From Roseateles puraquae (GTDB taxonomy: Bacteria > Pseudomonadota > Gammaproteobacteria > Burkholderiales > Burkholderiaceae_C): a DNA stretch of 64,000 nucleotides. A program made the translations under genes and the position numbers. This document shows positions 37,031 through 46,400 of this stretch, in pieces. A model generated the notes under the pieces. That model ran no database searches, was not told where the DNA came from, and was given only the letters and a program-made list of their open reading frames with translations. Every line of letters begins with the position of its first letter. Within the stretch, counting starts at the first letter, position 1. The stretch lies in NCBI RefSeq assembly GCF_002205845.1, contig NZ_NISI01000003.1:1-64000 (forward strand). The letters run 5' to 3'.

Positions 37031-37040
37031 GGACGCGGCC

Positions 37041-37583
37041 GTGCGACAACAGCAGCGCTCCAGTTTGATTCTCATCTCCGTCGTGGTCGCCTTGGGTGGC
37101 TGCGCGGCGGCATCGACGCGCTCCGTTCAGCCTGACGGCGTCTATTGCTATCGCATCGGCAAGTCCTACAGGCCGCAGCTGACTTGCACGAACAGCGCCG
37201 TGCCGTCTGATGCCTTGGAGGCCGAGGCTAAGCGCTTCGCCGCTGACCCTGGCGTTGCAACGCTCTATCTGGTGCGCAATCGCTGGGCGGATACCAGAAA
37301 CGTCCTGCCCGTCCAGATAGGCCAGGACGGACGCGTCGACACGATCCCGAGATCACTGGCCCGTATCCGGCTGCCGCCTGGATCGCACCGGCTGAGTTTC
37401 GATTGGCAGGGTCAAGGGCAGGTCCAGACGGTCGAGCTTCGCGCTGGCGAAGTGCGATTCTTGGAGATCGACGGTTCGCTTTGGGCCTGGGGCAGCAGCT
37501 ATGGATGGGCAGATGGCGACACCGAGGGCGCGCGGTCCCGCGCCCTGAAGTCAAAGCTGATCGCCGATTTGCGGCTTCATTGA
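37041..37583 (+). CDS. Lipoprotein, DUF2846-like
   Basis: A GTG at 37041, with GAGGA at a suitable distance, starts 180 residues with a lipoprotein signal (LILISVVVALGGC). The mature part has a short cysteine pair (YCYRIG, LTC), then a beta-rich domain (ATLYLVRNRWADTRNVLPV, LPPGSHRLSFDW, EVRFLEIDGSLWAWGSSYGW). This pattern resembles DUF2846-type outer-membrane-associated lipoproteins. It follows the transporter by ten bases and probably belongs to the same transcript. Its function is unknown. Confidence 0.65.
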   Translation: MRQQQRSSLILISVVVALGGCAAASTRSVQPDGVYCYRIGKSYRPQLTCTNSAVPSDALEAEAKRFAADPGVATLYLVRNRWADTRNVLPVQIGQDGRVDTIPRSLARIRLPPGSHRLSFDWQGQGQVQTVELRAGEVRFLEIDGSLWAWGSSYGWADGDTEGARSRALKSKLIADLRLH

Positions 37584-37600
37584 GAGCCGACTGGTTCGCG

Positions 37601-38617
37601 CTAGAGGCCGAGCCTTGCTTTCAGCGCGGCTACCACCGGCTGTATGGCTGAGGGCGGGAAAGGCGACACGCTGCTGACGTTGATCTCGCAGAGCACGAAA
37701 CTGCCGGGCCGTTCGCCCGACATGAAGTCGCAATCCCACAGCAGGGGAAGCTGTTCGCGGGCCAGGCCTACACGGGTGCGAAGCAGCTCAATCCATCCCG
37801 ACTCAAGTTGCATGCGCAGCGCTTGGAACGGTGGATGTTCCGCAGGGTAGTACAAGCGCGGCCCCGGTGCCGGTGCAGGTTGGTCTCCACTCGCCGGATA
37901 CAACGCATTGACCGCCTGGTGCCCGAAGCCAGCGACGCGATCTCCGACGAGATAGGCCCTCACCATGCCATCCACGAGCCGAGGCTGCCAAGCCTGGTCC
38001 ACCATGTGACCACCGTTTTCGGGCTCAAAGTACGGTGCAAGTGTTCGTAGCAGCTCAGCCATGCTGAGTTGACCTTCTTCGGCATCACGCTGGGCGTGCC
38101 GCACCTTCATCAGCGGTGAGCCCTCGACTGACTCGACGCGCCATACGCCATTGCCGCTTTGGCCCCGGTACTGCTTCAACACGCGCGCACCGCGTTGCAG
38201 CCGTTGCGGCAGCTCGATCGCCAACTGGGCCAAGCTGTCGACGCGCAAAGCGTCGCTGCCAAAGGGCAGGTCACGCACCTCCACCAGGACGTCCTTGGTG
38301 CCCAGCTTGAGGATCGCGTCCGGGTGCGCGCTGACAAGCACGCCGGACTCAGCAGCATCGCGCAGCAGCGCATCCAGCCGGTCGCGCCGGCGTCCGCCCT
38401 CGATGGGGTTGCACCAGACGAGCACGGCCTGAACGCCACGCAATTGGGAAGCGACCTCGTCGGCGCAGTCATCGTTGTAGATGACCGGCTCAGTTGGAAC
38501 GCCTGCGGCTGTGAAGGCAGCGTAGAGCGCGGCGAAGCGGCTCTCCGCCGGGTCGTTGCGGTCGCGTGCGGCTCGGTCGCCCGGGTAGAGCAATGCGATG
38601 TTGGGCTCGCCTCGCAT
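37601..38617 (-). CDS. Cj0069-family protein (ATP-grasp-like)
   Basis: The product has 338 residues. It contains IALLYPGDRAARD at the start, LSAHPDAILKLGTKDVL, VLKQYRGQSGNGVWRV, and the C-terminal CDFMSGERPGSFVLCEINVSSVSPFP, which agree with the Cj0069 family; the KQYRG..GNGVWRV and CEINVSS stretches resemble ATP-grasp ligase segments. The biochemical role is not known. It lies just downstream of the chromate cluster on the same strand, six bases after chrC, so it may be cotranscribed with the chromate genes. Confidence 0.8.
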   Translation of the reverse strand: MRGEPNIALLYPGDRAARDRNDPAESRFAALYAAFTAAGVPTEPVIYNDDCADEVASQLRGVQAVLVWCNPIEGGRRRDRLDALLRDAAESGVLVSAHPDAILKLGTKDVLVEVRDLPFGSDALRVDSLAQLAIELPQRLQRGARVLKQYRGQSGNGVWRVESVEGSPLMKVRHAQRDAEEGQLSMAELLRTLAPYFEPENGGHMVDQAWQPRLVDGMVRAYLVGDRVAGFGHQAVNALYPASGDQPAPAPGPRLYYPAEHPPFQALRMQLESGWIELLRTRVGLAREQLPLLWDCDFMSGERPGSFVLCEINVSSVSPFPPSAIQPVVAALKARLGL

Positions 38618-38623
38618 TTTGGC

Positions 38624-39535
38624 TCACCCAGCAAGCTTGCCCACCACAGGCCGGCCGGAGGCGGTCCAGCCGTCGATGCCGCCAGTCAAGAAGCGCGCAT
38701 TGCGCCCCGCGGCCCGGAGCCTCATTGCCGTTGATCGTCCGACCTCATGCCCATAGACGCAGTAGACAACCACAGGCTTGTCGGAAGGCAGGTCGGTGGC
38801 CCAGGTGCCCACCGCAGCCGGATCGCACCATCGAGCGCCTGGGATCATGGACTCGGCCTGCGCGAAAACGCCGTGACGCCTGACGTCGAGCACCAGGGCA
38901 TCCGCCAAGGCACCGGCATCGGTCCCTAGCGTCTCGCTCGCAGCATGGACCGCAGCCTGGTAACGCTCGTAGGCCGCGGTCCAGTTGATATTGCTCATGA
39001 ACGCGTCGACATATGCCCCGGCGGCCGCGCCGTAGTCCAAGTGATAGGCGTGCTCGTACATGTCCAGGGCGAGGATGGGCACGCCGCCGGCAACGGCATG
39101 GGTGTGGTCAGCCGCCCACTGGTTCACCAATGTTCCTTCGCGGGGCTGGAACACCAGAAGCATCCAACCCGAGCCACCGCCCAGGGCTTTGGCGCAGGCG
39201 ACGAACTCCTCGCGCCAGCGCTCGACGCTGCCGAAGTTGGCATCGAGTGCAAGCGCCATGGCCGGCGCCATGGTGACGCCATCCCCGCCCAGGCCGGCGA
39301 AGTACAGCTCATGCAGCAGCACGGAGTTCGTGGCAATCAGCTCCTCGCGCTTCAGGCCGTTGAGCTGAAAGCCCGGCGCCTGGCCGAAGTCCAGATCGCT
39401 CAACTGCCTGCGAATCGCGTTCAGACGCTTGGCCGCGCCGGCGTAGTTGTTCTGGTGATGGCTGAGGAGGAGCTTGTCTGACAGGCCGTGCAGGCCCATG
39501 GTGTCAAAGGGCAGTTCGGCGATCTGCAGGTCCAT
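38624..39535 (-). CDS. chrC: Fe/Mn superoxide dismutase fused to a rhodanese domain (ChrC-type)
   Basis: From the ATG at 39535 (AGGAG five bases upstream) the product has 303 residues. Residues 1-200 are a Fe/Mn superoxide dismutase with likely metal ligands in LSHHQNNY, LLHELYFAGL and the final D-xxx-H of LDMYEHAYHLDY. Residues 205-303 form a rhodanese domain with the catalytic cysteine in VVYCVYGHEVGRS and the start ALVLDVRRHGVF. ChrC superoxide dismutases accompany chrBA in Cupriavidus and Ochrobactrum chromate determinants and detoxify superoxide made during chromate reduction. The rhodanese fusion adds a sulfur-transfer or thiol function. It follows chrA by 14 bases. Confidence 0.9.
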   Translation of the reverse strand: MDLQIAELPFDTMGLHGLSDKLLLSHHQNNYAGAAKRLNAIRRQLSDLDFGQAPGFQLNGLKREELIATNSVLLHELYFAGLGGDGVTMAPAMALALDANFGSVERWREEFVACAKALGGGSGWMLLVFQPREGTLVNQWAADHTHAVAGGVPILALDMYEHAYHLDYGAAAGAYVDAFMSNINWTAAYERYQAAVHAASETLGTDAGALADALVLDVRRHGVFAQAESMIPGARWCDPAAVGTWATDLPSDKPVVVYCVYGHEVGRSTAMRLRAAGRNARFLTGGIDGWTASGRPVVGKLAG

Positions 39536-39549
39536 GGGAGCTCCTGTCT

Positions 39550-40725
39550 TCAAGCGTGGGATAAGGGGTAAAGCACCAGCCCGGCGATCGCCGCGACTGC
39601 GACGACAACTGGCTCAGGCAGCTTTTTGAAGCGCCAGAGCACGGCAACGGTGATCAGGGCTAACGCGGCCGTCGCCACGTCGCTGATGGAGCGCTGACCG
39701 ATGACGACGACAGCCCCCGTGATCGCACCGATGGCGGCTGCCGTCACGCCATCGACAAAGGCCACGATCCCGGGGCGCTTGCCGTGCTTCTTGAAGTACG
39801 GCGCCGGCAAGATGGTGAAGAGGTAGCAAGGGATGAACGTCGCTGCTGCCGCGACCGTGGCGCCCCAGAAGCCTGAGACCAGATAGCCAATGAACCCCGT
39901 CGTGATGACCACGGGGCCGGGCGTGATCATGGCGACAGCCACGGCGTCAACGAACTGCCGGTCGTTGAGCCAGTGGTACTCCTGCACCACGCCGCCGTAC
40001 AGGAACGGCACGATGGCAAGGCCGCTGCCGAACACAAAGCTCCCGGCATAGGCGAAGTAGGCGCCAAGCTGGCCGAGCTTGTGCCAGTCCAGGTTGTCAA
40101 TCGCGAAGAACGCTGCCAGCGGCGCCGCAATGCTGTTGGCCTGCCCGCGCGCGAGCCACTTCGGTGGCGCTCGTAGCAGCCACACCAGCACGCCGGCACC
40201 CAGGAAGATCCAGATCACCTCGGACTTGGTCACCACCGTGACCGCAGCGCTGACGGCGAAGATGGCCCACAGCAGCTTGTCCTTGCCGATGTTCTTGGTC
40301 GTGAGCTTGTAGGCGCTCATCGCGATGATGCCGATGACCGAGGCGCCCACGCCGTAGAACACGGCCTGCATCCAGCCAATGCCGCCGAAAGCCGCATAGG
40401 CTGCGCCAATGGCCACGACCATCAGAAAGGATGGCAGCACGAAGGCGATGCCCACCAACGTCGCGCCGAGCACGCGGTAATGCACGTAGCCAAGGTAGAT
40501 GGCGAGCTGGGCGGCCAGCGGGCCCGGCATCAACTGCGCCAGGGCCATGCCCTCCTTGTAGTCGCCTTCCGTGATCCAGCCGCGCTTCTCGACAAGGTCG
40601 CGGTACATGTAGCCCACCAGCGCGACAGGACCGCCGAAGCCCCAGGTGCCCAGCGCCAGCATGTAGCGCACGATCTGCCACAGCGAGTAGCGCGGCAGCG
40701 CGGGCGTGTTCTCGGGCGTGTTCAT
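39550..40725 (-). CDS. chrA: Chromate efflux transporter ChrA
   Basis: The ATG at 40725 overlaps the chrB stop (ATGA) and opens 391 residues, the normal length for long-chain ChrA. Two homologous chromate transport domains are visible: GTWGFGGPVALVGYMYRDL and AQLMPGPLAAQLAIYLGY in the first half, and FGSGLAIVPFLYGG and ITPGPVVITTGFIGYLVSG in the second. About ten membrane helices are predicted. ChrA exports chromate from the cytoplasm using the proton gradient. The gene is between chrB and chrC. Confidence 0.92.
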   Translation of the reverse strand: MNTPENTPALPRYSLWQIVRYMLALGTWGFGGPVALVGYMYRDLVEKRGWITEGDYKEGMALAQLMPGPLAAQLAIYLGYVHYRVLGATLVGIAFVLPSFLMVVAIGAAYAAFGGIGWMQAVFYGVGASVIGIIAMSAYKLTTKNIGKDKLLWAIFAVSAAVTVVTKSEVIWIFLGAGVLVWLLRAPPKWLARGQANSIAAPLAAFFAIDNLDWHKLGQLGAYFAYAGSFVFGSGLAIVPFLYGGVVQEYHWLNDRQFVDAVAVAMITPGPVVITTGFIGYLVSGFWGATVAAAATFIPCYLFTILPAPYFKKHGKRPGIVAFVDGVTAAAIGAITGAVVVIGQRSISDVATAALALITVAVLWRFKKLPEPVVVAVAAIAGLVLYPLSHA

Positions 40726-41708
40726 CGTGCGGCTGCCTTGTGTTGGGAGGCTGCGGTCTCGCGCAGGAAGTGGGCGTAGAGCGAATCCAGCACTGTGCTC
40801 ATCTCGGCCAGGAGAGCGTCGTCGTCTGTCAGACGCTCCCGAGCACCGGACATCACGGCCTCGAAGCCTTTGGCTTCCGGCACAGGCTCGCCGCCGACGT
40901 CGAGCACGTGGACGACCTTGGCAAGGCGCATCAATGCACCGTCGGATTCCAGGCCGAAACTCGCCATCAGCGTCTCGAAGGTCACGCGATCGCCTGCGTG
41001 GCTGAAGGCTGCGCCGTCGAAATCGAAGCCCAGGGCGCCCTCGGGGCAGTCCGAGGGCTTGGCCAGCCAGAGGAAGCTCGCTTCCTTGTCGATAAAGCGA
41101 CCAATCAGCCAGGCGCTTGCGGCCCGGTCCACCCACAGCCGCCTGCGCGTCGCCCAAAGCCGCCCTTGGTAGTCGGTGATCTTCAGCCGCGGGATACGTC
41201 CCTCGGTCTGCTGCGGTTCGCCCGGTGACAGCAAGCTCTCGATGCGTTTGTTCAAGTCCGCCCACGCCGCTTCGGCCTCTGCGGCGGCCTCCCCGGGGAA
41301 GAAGTCGATGGCCCGCAGAGCGTCGAACTCGCGCAGCTGCTTGCGCTGCAGCCGGGCCAGCTCTGCTGGGCTCAAGGATGCGAGACCAGCGTTTGCCTCC
41401 TGCCAGGCCTTGCGCAATTCCGCGTACTCCGACTGGCGGTCAAAGAGGTGGCGATAGGCCTCGTTCTCGTCCGCGGTGCGGGGCTCGACGGCCATCAGCC
41501 ACGCGCTGCCCCCCTCGCGCTGGCACTCATCAGCCAGGGCCTGCAGGGCCTGCTCGCGTTCTGCGCTGGCAGGCAAAAGGTAAGCACCGTCGCGGATCGC
41601 AGCACAGCCGAGCGCCTTGAATCCGCGCCAGATGCGCATTCGGGCGGTCGCACTCGAGGTCGGCAATGAAACAACGAGCAGCACCCATGGGGTGATTGTC
41701 TGTGGCAT
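40722..41708 (-). CDS. chrB: Chromate resistance regulator/accessory protein ChrB
   Basis: From the ATG at 41708 the product has 328 residues. The N-terminal 160 residues are the DNA-binding/regulatory half (WVLLVVSLPTSSATARMRIWRGFKALGCAAI; key parts LPTSSATARMRIWR and GCAAI), and the C-terminal half is the chromate resistance exported-protein B domain (GRLWATRRRLWVDRAASAWLIGRF, FDFDGAAFSH). ChrB senses chromate and regulates chrA expression; homologues bind a dyad in their own promoter. Such a dyad lies immediately upstream here. Earlier in-frame codons extend the frame to 41771 but would cover that operator. Confidence 0.92.
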   Translation of the reverse strand: MPQTITPWVLLVVSLPTSSATARMRIWRGFKALGCAAIRDGAYLLPASAEREQALQALADECQREGGSAWLMAVEPRTADENEAYRHLFDRQSEYAELRKAWQEANAGLASLSPAELARLQRKQLREFDALRAIDFFPGEAAAEAEAAWADLNKRIESLLSPGEPQQTEGRIPRLKITDYQGRLWATRRRLWVDRAASAWLIGRFIDKEASFLWLAKPSDCPEGALGFDFDGAAFSHAGDRVTFETLMASFGLESDGALMRLAKVVHVLDVGGEPVPEAKGFEAVMSGARERLTDDDALLAEMSTVLDSLYAHFLRETAASQHKAAAR

Positions 41709-41733
41709 GTAGGAAATTCTACAGCAATGTAGG
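41709..41733. promoter_or_regulatory. Overlapping inverted repeats before chrB, likely operator
   Basis: The sequence tgtaggaaattctacagcaatgtagg holds three TGTAG/CTACA half-sites. CTACA (41719-41723) and TGTAG (41728-41732) form a perfect dyad with a 4-base spacer, and GTAG (41709-41712) with CTAC (41719-41722) forms a second one. The position, ending one base before the chrB start codon, fits a repressor site of chrB. Confidence 0.65.
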
Positions 41734-41879
41734 TATCGCTTCAACTCTCTGAAGGAGGCGCTCGCCTGCACTCCTAGCTACGCCATTGCGCTCCCCTTTC
41801 ACTGGCGCCTCAGGCCGAGCAGGAGTGGCGTTGACTTGGCATAATCGAACTTAACGAACTTGCCAAACGAAAGGATCGC

Positions 41880-42182
41880 ATGATCGTCCTGAAGGCTCCC
41901 CTGGAGCAGGTGCTTGATGCACTTCAAGTGGTTGCTGGCAACTGTGGTCGGCGGCACCAACTCCCCGTACTCGCCGAAGTGATGATCAGCAGGCGTGGAT
42001 CGGGAGCCAACTACTTTGACTACATGCGCCGCGTGTTTCAGCAGACGCCGGCGCAGACTGTCGTCGTGCATCCCTGTGGCGAACCTGCCCGCCCGGTGAT
42101 AAAGCTCAAGCGGGCTCACGCGCAAGCGTTGTCGCGCGGTTTCTTCGGCGCGACGAAGGTCAATGCGCGCAATGCCCCTTGA
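41880..42182 (+). pseudogene. Chimeric fragment beginning with the N-terminus of DNA polymerase beta clamp (DnaN)
   Basis: The first 42 residues read MIVLKAPLEQVLDALQVVAG, then RRHQLPVLAEVMISRRGSG. This closely follows the start of Burkholderiales DnaN (MIVLKA...ALQ.V.GI.ERRHTLPILANVLIRK). After about residue 42 the similarity ends and the next 58 residues are unrelated. AAGG precedes the ATG. The normal clamp is about 370 residues, so this cannot work as a clamp. It could be a small remnant carried by an element that recombined with dnaN, or a captured start used as a fused leader. It lies just before the Xre/RES pair. Confidence 0.65.
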
Positions 42183-42202
42183 ATCGGTCGATCGAAGTTG
42201 CC

Positions 42203-42673
42203 ATGAAGTCCACCTCCAGCACTTACCCATCCGCACAAAGCTCAGCAAGCGCGCCCCGCGCCACACAGCGACCGTCGCCCTATGTCTCTGCCACTCAAAC
42301 TCGCGCACTACTGGCCGGCAGCCTCGCTGCCCGCACTGAGCGCTTGCAGGCTGGCGACATGGTGACCACGGAGCAGGCTGCCGAGCTCGCCAGCACCACC
42401 CGCGTGACCATCAACGCATGGATCGCCAAGGGACGAGCCATCGGCTTGACCCAAACCCGTCGCGGCTTTCGACTGCCGAAATGGCAGTTTGAGCCCGCGT
42501 TGTGGGATGTGATTCCCGAGCTTGCCCAGGCCTTGGGGACCAGCGAAGGCTGGGCTCTGTTGTCGTTTCTAGAGACGCCTCTTGGCAGTCTCAACGGACG
42601 GACACCTCGCCAGGCGATCGAACAAGGCGATACGGCGCGCGTCCTCGCACTGGCATTGGCGGAGGGCACTTGA
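42203..42673 (+). CDS. Antitoxin of the Xre/MbcA/ParS (RES partner) family
   Basis: From the ATG at 42203 the product has 156 residues. After a variable serine-rich start comes a helix-turn-helix (MVTTEQAAELASTTRVTINAWIAKGRAIGL; key part TRVTINAWIAKGR), then the DUF2384-type antitoxin domain (ETPLGSLNGRTPRQAIEQGDT). The antitoxin normally binds the RES toxin and represses the operon. A TTG at 42179 would add eight residues. The toxin gene follows after nine bases. Confidence 0.88.
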   Translation: MKSTSSTYPSAQSSASAPRATQRPSPYVSATQTRALLAGSLAARTERLQAGDMVTTEQAAELASTTRVTINAWIAKGRAIGLTQTRRGFRLPKWQFEPALWDVIPELAQALGTSEGWALLSFLETPLGSLNGRTPRQAIEQGDTARVLALALAEGT

Positions 42674-42682
42674 TCGACCCGC

Positions 42683-43264
42683 ATGAAGCTTGCCGACCTC
42701 GAATTTGTACCCAGTTTTGAGCTACCCGCTCCCACCGTCCTCTATCGCGTTCAACGTATCCGCGCCCGCCGTGGCACCGTGCGGATCGGGCGTCTCCTAC
42801 TGCCGCCCTCGGGCCTGCTGAGCGGGCGCTTTGATGTCGCCGGTGTGTCGGTAGGCTACTTTGCCGAAGCGCCCGAGACCGCGGTCTATGAATCTTTGTG
42901 CCGACGTGAAGTCATCAGCGTATCCATGCAGGCAGCGGCACAGAGAGCACTGCTGTGCTTGCAGACTGCGGCGCCGTTGAAGCTGCTGGATCTGCGCATG
43001 CACGCCAGCAGCTGGCCGGTGCTCCAGTCACTTCGTCTGCACCATACGCAAGAGCTTGCTATGCAGGCACTCGGCCAGGGATTCGCCGGTATCGCTTACT
43101 GCTCGGCGCAGCAGCACGGCATGGACTGCTACGCCATCTTCGGTGATGGATTGCGGTCGCTCCGAGCCCTCTGGGCCGAGAGTCTCACCGAGCCCGGCAC
43201 CGGGAATCTCCACGGCATGCTTGCTGCAGCACTGAAAGGCTCCCAGGTGCCGCTCACACCTTGA
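42683..43264 (+). CDS. RES-domain toxin (NAD-degrading family)
   Basis: The 193-residue product carries the RES domain: LYRVQRIRARRG with the conserved Arg at the start, SGRFDVAGVSVGYFAEAPETAVYESLCR with the Tyr/Phe and Glu, and YCSAQQHGMDCYAIF with the conserved Ser. RES toxins hydrolyse NAD and stop growth when the antitoxin is degraded. The genes are arranged antitoxin then toxin on one transcript. The length is normal and all the expected residues are present, so it is likely functional. Confidence 0.88.
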   Translation: MKLADLEFVPSFELPAPTVLYRVQRIRARRGTVRIGRLLLPPSGLLSGRFDVAGVSVGYFAEAPETAVYESLCRREVISVSMQAAAQRALLCLQTAAPLKLLDLRMHASSWPVLQSLRLHHTQELAMQALGQGFAGIAYCSAQQHGMDCYAIFGDGLRSLRALWAESLTEPGTGNLHGMLAAALKGSQVPLTP

Positions 43265-43482
43265 GATAGCCTGGCTACGGCTGTGCTGCCGATCGCGCGC
43301 ATTGAGGCAGATGGCTTCCGGACACTGCCAAAGTCGGTGTGGCGCTGCCGATGGTCGAGCCACGTTTGCCCCCCATTGACTGGAAATGCAGTCATCAGCC
43401 ACCACCCAGTGGCGCGGGCAATGTCCTAGCATCATCATCCGCATGAGTCGGACGCCAGAGATCCGGCTGCAGGGAGGAAACC

Positions 43483-46400
43483 ATGGCAGTCAAAGCCATC
43501 TTCGTCGGCATCAACAAACAGCTCGACCCGAACATCGACGAGCTGACCGGCGCTGTGCGCGATGCCAAGGCGCTGAACGCGCTGTTCATGGACTCGGTAC
43601 CGGACTTGAGCGCCCAGTTGCTCATCGATGAGCACGCCACCAAGGAGGCTGTCTCCAAGGCCATTTTCGGGACCCTGACCAGCGCGACAGCCGATGATGT
43701 GCTCGTCATCAGCTTTGCTGGTCACGGATCGCCGGATGGTGGATTGGCGCTCTACGACACTACGACGGCCGACCTGCCGGGCTCAACGCTGTCCATGGCG
43801 GATCTCGCGGACGCATTCAAGGCAACGCAAGCGAGAGTGGTCCTCTGCATCCTGGATTGCTGCTTCAGCGGCCACGCGCCTGGCCGGGTGCTCCAGGTTG
43901 CTGCGCAGCCGCGCAGTGTTTTCGCTGTTGAGCGGATCGCTGGCGAAGGCCGCATCCTGCTGTCTGCATGCACCGCGCGTGAAGTCGCCTGGGAGCAGCC
44001 GGGCACCGGCCACGGGCTGCTGACCTTCGCGGTGATCCAGGCCATGACTGGCGTTAACGACGATCACGTCAGCTTCCCGGCCGTAGCCGACCAGATCATC
44101 CAGATCGCACGCGTCGAGGCGCAGCGCCTCGGCGTTTCCCAGACACCGGTGTTCCTCGGCGCGGTCCAAGGTGGCTTGGTCTTCCCGCGTCTCAAGCGAG
44201 GAGACAACTACCAGGCCGCCTTTCCCTGGACAGCGGTTGAGCGGATCACGGGGCAGTTCGACGAATTGCTGGCTCACGGCTTCCCTAATGCGGTTGTCGA
44301 CCAGTGGAAGGCTCGCTTCCAAGGCGGTCTCAATCCGTTGCAGCTGCGCGCCGTCAACGAGTTCGGTGTCCTGGCCGGCAAATCGCTGCTGACGGTCGCA
44401 CCAACGAGTTCGGGCAAGACCATGGTGGGCGAGCTGGCCGCCGTGCAGTCCGTCGTGGCTGGGAAGAAGGCGGCATTCCTGCTGCCGTATCGGGCGATCG
44501 TGAACGAGAAGCTCGAAGAGTTCAGCGAGCGATACGGCGCCGCGGGCATGCGGGTGATCCGCTGCACTGGCGACGCCACGGACAGCGTGGGGGATGTGCT
44601 CGGCGGCCGCTATGACCTTGGCTTTTTCACCTACGAGACCTTTCTGAACTTGGCCCTCGGTGCACCTCATGTACTCAGCCGTCTGGGCCTCGTCGTGGTC
44701 GACGAGGGTCAGTTCATTACCGACCCGCGACGCGGCATCATCGTTGAGCTGATCCTGGCGCTTCTGCTACGAGCACGAACACGAGGCATCGAGCCGCAGC
44801 TGATCGTGCTTTCGGCCGTGCTTGGCAGGCTCAATGGCTTTGAGAACTGGCTCGACATGCCGGTGCTGCTGTCCCAGGATCGGCCGGTGCCGCTGATCGA
44901 GGGCGTCATGGATCGTTCAGGCACTTTCCAATTTCGGGATGTCGACGGGTCGACCAAGGTAGAGGCGCTGCTGGCGCGACATGAGATCCGCCAGCGCAAG
45001 GCAAAGCCCGAGACACAGGACATGCTGGTGCCACTGGTCCAGAAGCTGGTTGCCAACGGAGAAAAGGTCATCATCTTCCGCAACCAGCGAGGTTCCGCAC
45101 AAGGCTGCGCGCGCTACTTGGCTGCGGAGATCGGCAAAGGCCCGGCGACGTCGGCCCTGGAGGCGCTGCCGGACCAGGACCTCACGGCCGCGTCGCAGGA
45201 CCTGCGCACCTGCCTGGAAGGCGGCACCGCCTTTCACAGCACCAACCTACTGCGCGCCGAGCGCGAGGCAGTGGAGCGCGGGTTTCGCGACTTGAACGGG
45301 GGTATCCATGTGCTGGCGTCGACCACCACGCTGGCCGCAGGCATCAACACGCCGGCGTCCACGGTGATCCTGGCTGAACAGGAGTTCCTAGGCGAGGACG
45401 GACGCCCCTTCACCATCGCAGAGTACAAGAACATGGCCGGTCGCGCGGGCCGCCTTGGCTTCAATGAGACTGGCAAGGCCATCCTGCTGGCGGACACCTC
45501 CATGGAGCGCGCGAGGCTCTTTCAGCGCTACGTGATGGGCGCCCCCGAGGACGTGAGGTCATCGTTTTCTGACGCCGCGATGGCGACGTGGGTGCTGCGG
45601 CTGCTTAGCCAAGTGCGAGCGGTCCGGGAAGACGAGATTCCCGGGCTGCTGGTCAACACCTTCGGCGGCTATGCCGCCTCGCGGGCTCACCCTGGCTGGG
45701 TCCCGGCGATCTCGCAACGAATTGCGGAGTTCGTGGCGCGGCTGCTTCAAGCTGGCCTGGCCGAGAAGGAAGGCGACGTTGTCCACCTGACCATGCTCGG
45801 CCAGGCGGTCGGGGCCTCTTCGCTGTCGTTCGAGTCGGGACTGCGCATGGTCGAGCTGATGCGCGGCCTCGACCTCGCAGCGACGCCACCGATCAATGTG
45901 CTCGGGCTTGTTCAGGTGCTGGCGGAAATGTCGGACATCTACACCCCGATCTACACGCGCAACCGCAGCGAGGCGGCACGCGTCTCGGACGTCATTCAGA
46001 AATACGGCGATGGCGTCTCCCGCACCCTCCAGCGCTATGGCGCCGACGAACACGAGCTGTGGCGGCGCAGCAAGCGCGCCAGCATCCTGTTCGATTGGGT
46101 CGAGGGCGTGCCCGTGGACGTGCTGGAGCGGACCTATACGGCCAACCCCTATCAGGGCGCGATCCGGTACGGCGACATCATGAGCATCGCCGAGGGCACG
46201 CGGTTCCATCTGCGCTCTGCACACCGCATTCTGGCCGCGCTGTTTCCCGACCAGCCTGATTTCCTCACGGCCCTAGACGTGCTGTTAACCCGGCTGGAAT
46301 TCGGGCTTCCGGAGGCCGCCCTGCCGCTGGCGGGCATCCGACCGCGCTTGTCGCGTGGACAGTGCCTGGCCTTGATTCAGATCGGCGTCGTAACGCTGGA

